Source: Terriglobia bacterium
Lineage (GTDB): Bacteria; Acidobacteriota; Terriglobia; Bryobacterales; UBA6623
Length of the DNA: 64,000 bases
Direction of reading: 5' to 3'
NCBI GenBank assembly: GCA_009838515.1
Contig: VXRL01000076.1
Coordinates: forward strand, 1-64,000
A program made the position numbers and the translations under genes. Each line of letters begins with the position of its first letter. Positions within the stretch are counted from its first letter, which is position 1. Of the stretch, positions 61,406-64,000 are shown one piece after another. The notes beneath the pieces were generated by a model. That model did not search any database and was not told the DNA's origin. It saw nothing but the letters and a program-made list of their open reading frames with translations.

Positions 61406-62680
61406 ATGCGGCCGACAAGACGGGACATCTTCAAGGGCGCTGCGGCCGGGCTGGCCGGATCGCGGCTTGCCTTTTCCGAGGCGCGCCAGTTGCCCCACGG
61501 CAGAGCGGATGCGTGCATTTACATTTGGCTGGGGGGCGGAGCCGGTCACATCGACACCTTCGATCCCAAGCGAAGGGGCGACGGCAAAGACATCCCTGGC
61601 TCCTACTATGACGCGATTCCGACAGCCGCCCGAGACATTCAACTGTGCGAGCACCTGCCGCGATTGGCCGACCGCATGGACCGTTGCGCGCTCCTCCGCA
61701 CGGTCAGTCACGACTTGAACAGCCAGCACGGTGCGGCCTCGAACTTGATGCACACCGGCCGCAAGCCGAGCGGGACGATCATCTACCCTTCCGTCGGCTC
61801 CTTGGTCTCGCACGAACTGGGCGCCAAGTCGGACGACGTGCCGTCGTATGTGGTGATGGGATACCCCAACATCATGCGGGATCCCGGATTCCTAGGTGCG
61901 CGTTGCGGATATGTTTACCTCACTCAGATCGAGACCGGCCCGTCGGGGCTGAACCCAGCGCCTGACGTTGACAGCGCGCGTCAGAAGAGAAGGGAAATGC
62001 TACTCGGACGTTTGCGGGCCGACTATTTGGCGCGCAATGACGACGACGCTCTCGTCAGGGCCAAGGCGGAGGTGAGCGAACAAGGCTTCCGAATGGCGGG
62101 CAAGCGGTTCATGGACGTCTTTCACTTGGATCGGGAGTCGACCAGCCTCCGCGAAGCGTACGGCAGTGAGTTCGGCCAGCGCTGCTTGCTGGCGCGGCGA
62201 CTCGTGCAGGCAGGGGTGCGTTTTGTCGAGGTGTCGTTCAATCTGAACTTCCTGAATGGGACAGGTTGGGACGTACACCAAGACGGCATCCTGAAGCAGC
62301 ACCTGCTGATTCAGGACCTCGATCAAGCCGTTGCAGCCTTGCTCGACGATCTCGAAGAGCACAAGCTCTTTGACCGGACGATGGTCGTGATTTCTACCGA
62401 GTTCGGCCGACCGGCAGAATTCGACGCGTACGGAGGTCGCGGCCACCAGGCCGGAGCGTTCAGCACGCTGTTCGCGGGGGGCGGAGTGCGCGGAGGAGTC
62501 GCCGTGGGCACAACCGACGAAATCGGCAAGCGAATTGTTGACCGCCAGATCACTGTTCCGGACTACTTCGCCACGATCTTCGCCGCAATGGGGATCGACT
62601 CGGCCAAGAACCTGTACGCCAACGACCGCCCTGTCCCGATCACGGACCACGGGCAGCCCATGTCAGGAATCCTTGCGTAG
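61406..62680 (+). CDS. Tat-exported DUF1501 protein (pair 3)
   Basis: 424 residues. RPTRRDIFKGAAAGLAGSRL is a Tat leader. IWLGGGAGHIDTFDPKRRGD, ALLRTVSHDLNSQHGAA, VISTEFGRPAEFDAYGGRGH and LFAGGGVRGGVAVG are the DUF1501 blocks, but with changes from the other two (EFGRPAEF for EFGRTPM; RGHQAGAFSTLFAGG for RDHHPNAYS). It is more distant from the pair 1 and 2 proteins than they are from each other, matching its diverged cytochrome partner. Confidence 0.91.
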   Translation: MRPTRRDIFKGAAAGLAGSRLAFSEARQLPHGRADACIYIWLGGGAGHIDTFDPKRRGDGKDIPGSYYDAIPTAARDIQLCEHLPRLADRMDRCALLRTVSHDLNSQHGAASNLMHTGRKPSGTIIYPSVGSLVSHELGAKSDDVPSYVVMGYPNIMRDPGFLGARCGYVYLTQIETGPSGLNPAPDVDSARQKRREMLLGRLRADYLARNDDDALVRAKAEVSEQGFRMAGKRFMDVFHLDRESTSLREAYGSEFGQRCLLARRLVQAGVRFVEVSFNLNFLNGTGWDVHQDGILKQHLLIQDLDQAVAALLDDLEEHKLFDRTMVVISTEFGRPAEFDAYGGRGHQAGAFSTLFAGGGVRGGVAVGTTDEIGKRIVDRQITVPDYFATIFAAMGIDSAKNLYANDRPVPITDHGQPMSGILA

Positions 62681-62814
62681 CGCCGGGCCGCACTCGATCC
62701 GAGCGCCCGCTGCTGCACCGAGCATGGACTGCGGGCCGCGCAGAAAACCGGGTTTCGTGATGTGCACAGGACATCCGACGCGAGCGCTTCCAGCAGCCAC
62801 GCGGCCTGCCACGT

Positions 62815-63690
62815 TTACGGCAACCGCAAGACCGGCGATTCGAGTGTTTCCCGGGTCGTGACGATCTGGTAATCGGCGTGGCGTCGAATCCACGTCACCG
62901 GATAGTCGTCACCTGGAGCCCCGAGAACAGCAAGGCGGAGGATTGTCTTGGCCCAGTCCAAGTCTGAGTCGCTCCTGCAGTAGAGACGGATCCGCCTGGC
63001 CGAGAGGCACTGGGCCATCCCGAGCGTCCATGCTTCGCGCGGGAAGTTCTCCAGGTCCCCGCCGACTCCGGCCCGGATTGCGTTGATGGTGCGGGTGAAT
63101 TCGTTGAGGGTCACGCGCCGGATCCCGGACTTGGAGACTCCCGGCTCCGGCTCGTTGAACGCGATGTGCCCGTGGATTCCGACGCCGCCAAAGCAGGCCT
63201 CGATGCCTCCGAGCTCTCCGATCCGCCGATCGATCAATTCCGAGTTCGTGCCATCCGGGAACAAGACTGATTCAGGTTCCGGCAGCAACTCCGAGGGCAG
63301 AGAGGCAAGCCACTGCAATGCCGCACCTCGAAAGCTCAGTGGATGGTGGGAGGGCACGGCGCAGCCTGTGGAGTCCGCGTATTCGTCCATGAAGAACAGG
63401 GTGCAGTTTCTCAACGAAAGTCCCTGAAGTTTCAGCAGCTCCCCAAGAATCGGGTACTGGCCGACAGGGCCCCAAGGCAGGATCAGGGCAAGATGGCGGC
63501 CGGAATCCTCGCTTCTGCGCAGCTCCGATGCGATCCTTTGCGCCATATCGAGGTGGAGTTCGTCGATGCCATCAACGACGCGTAGGTGCGAGCCGGCGTG
63601 CTCCGAGACCTGGGCCGGCGTCAACGCATTGAGGCGGCGGATTTCCGCGGCCCTGGAGCTTGAACGGGTTCGGTACGTCGGTTGGATCAT
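62815..63690 (-). CDS. NagB/glucosamine-6-phosphate-deaminase-like protein
   Basis: 291 residues from ATG 63690 (frame opens at 63831). FFMDEYADSTG holds the base Asp102, and FGGVGIHGHIAFNEPEPG the ring-opening His175 region. Two family hallmarks differ: the Asp of GxDGH is His173, and the phosphate loop (PTGxTP in NagB) reads PWGPVGQYP. The enzyme would convert amino-sugar phosphates to keto sugars plus ammonia, but the loop change raises doubt about a phosphorylated substrate. It is divergent from an MFS gene, 12-39 bases away, suggesting shared control. Confidence 0.8.
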   Translation of the reverse strand: MIQPTYRTRSSSRAAEIRRLNALTPAQVSEHAGSHLRVVDGIDELHLDMAQRIASELRRSEDSGRHLALILPWGPVGQYPILGELLKLQGLSLRNCTLFFMDEYADSTGCAVPSHHPLSFRGAALQWLASLPSELLPEPESVLFPDGTNSELIDRRIGELGGIEACFGGVGIHGHIAFNEPEPGVSKSGIRRVTLNEFTRTINAIRAGVGGDLENFPREAWTLGMAQCLSARRIRLYCRSDSDLDWAKTILRLAVLGAPGDDYPVTWIRRHADYQIVTTRETLESPVLRLP

Positions 63691-63729
63691 CGCGAGTACA
63701 GTATGGTGGCGGGACGGATGGCGCTCGAA

Positions 63730-64000
63730 ATGGACAGCAGCGGGCCGTGGTACCAAGGCATCACCAGGCACCAGTGGACAGTGCTCTTGATCGCCTCTCT
63801 CGGATGGATATTCGACACGTTCGAGGGGCAAGTCTACGTCTCCAGCATGAATGAGGCCATGCCGGACCTGCTCCCAGGGATGGATCGCCTTGACGCTGCC
63901 GAGCGCGCCCCCCGGCGCGCGGACATAAAAAAAAACAAAATCAGCCCAATACTGCTAGGCGGGGGCGCCGGCGGCGGTGAGGTCGGGCTGAGTGGGGATC
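63730..64000 (+). CDS. MFS transporter (partial, runs off the window)
   Basis: N-terminal 90 residues seen. From the ATG at 63730 (an ATG at 63703 is possible), WYQGITRHQWTVLLIASLGW then IFDTFEGQVYVSSMNEAMPD form the first membrane segment and loop of a major-facilitator carrier, the Asp and Glu in DxFEG being conserved in sugar/aromatic-acid porters. From about 63920 the sequence includes a nine-base A run and the protein no longer looks like helix 2, so the end of the window may contain read errors. Paired with a NagB-like gene, so it may import an amino sugar. Confidence 0.65.
   Translation, partial: MDSSGPWYQGITRHQWTVLLIASLGWIFDTFEGQVYVSSMNEAMPDLLPGMDRLDAAERAPRRADIKKNKISPILLGGGAGGGEVGLSGD

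Noticed and set aside
1..64000. CRISPR arrays, prophage, insertion-sequence transposases, rRNA
   Set aside because: No regularly spaced direct repeats, integrase or transposase motifs, or rRNA-like stretches were seen on either strand.

Overview
The window suggests a high-GC member of the Acidobacteriota, probably marine or host-associated. The best marker is a 1154-residue TonB-dependent receptor with an N-terminal carboxypeptidase-regulatory domain and the segment PLNGRNVYSLAVLTPGV, an architecture typical of Acidobacteriota. Sets of planctomycete-type cytochrome c proteins (DUF1549/DUF1553, DUF1592) beside Tat-exported DUF1501/DUF1552 proteins occur in Acidobacteriota, Planctomycetota and Verrucomicrobiota. 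No rRNA or housekeeping gene is present, so the placement is an inference from gene families.

Layout. 1-2.4 kb: remnant of a restriction-modification methylase, a tRNA-3'-end-like sequence, and a visibly AT-rich two-gene insertion. 2.9-10 kb: nitrilase, a secreted leucine-rich-repeat protein carrying an HExxH site, a DUF433/DUF5615 toxin-antitoxin pair, an exported amidohydrolase and a PIN/RHH toxin-antitoxin pair with a palindromic operator. 10-34 kb: a glycan-degrading region with a GH33 sialidase, two Gfo/Idh/MocA-fold proteins (one GH109-like), a GH32 protein, six intact sulfatases, an exported HpcH/HpaI aldolase-like protein, formamidase, esterase and EEP nuclease, in several short operons. 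34-46 kb: two cytochrome/DUF1501 operons around a DUF6351 lipoprotein and a DUF2272 protein. 47-52 kb: the TonB receptor, convergent with an exported rhamnonate-dehydratase-like enolase across a strong hairpin. 52.5-64 kb: an ankyrin/DUF1552/DUF1592 operon, a third DUF1549-DUF1553/DUF1501 operon, a NagB-like protein and the start of an MFS transporter.

How it fits together. The inference is a locus for taking apart sulfated, aminated or sialylated glycans. Sulfatases, sialidase, GH109 and GH32 enzymes act outside the cytoplasm and the TonB receptor and MFS carrier handle uptake. Several enzymes that are cytosolic in well-known pathways (rhamnonate dehydratase, HpcH-type aldolase, Gfo/Idh/MocA oxidoreductase) carry export signals here, and four c-type-haem proteins are each paired with an exported alkaline-phosphatase-fold partner. 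This makes an extracytoplasmic, redox-coupled sugar-processing route the most interesting hypothesis of the window.

A second theme is decay. Three hicA toxins are broken (frameshift, internal fragment, 3' truncation), two of them beside an intact hicB. A methylase, a sulfatase and a Tat-exported propeller-type protein also survive only as fragments. Start codons were chosen by signal peptides and ribosome-binding sites and are often shorter than the maximal reading frame.
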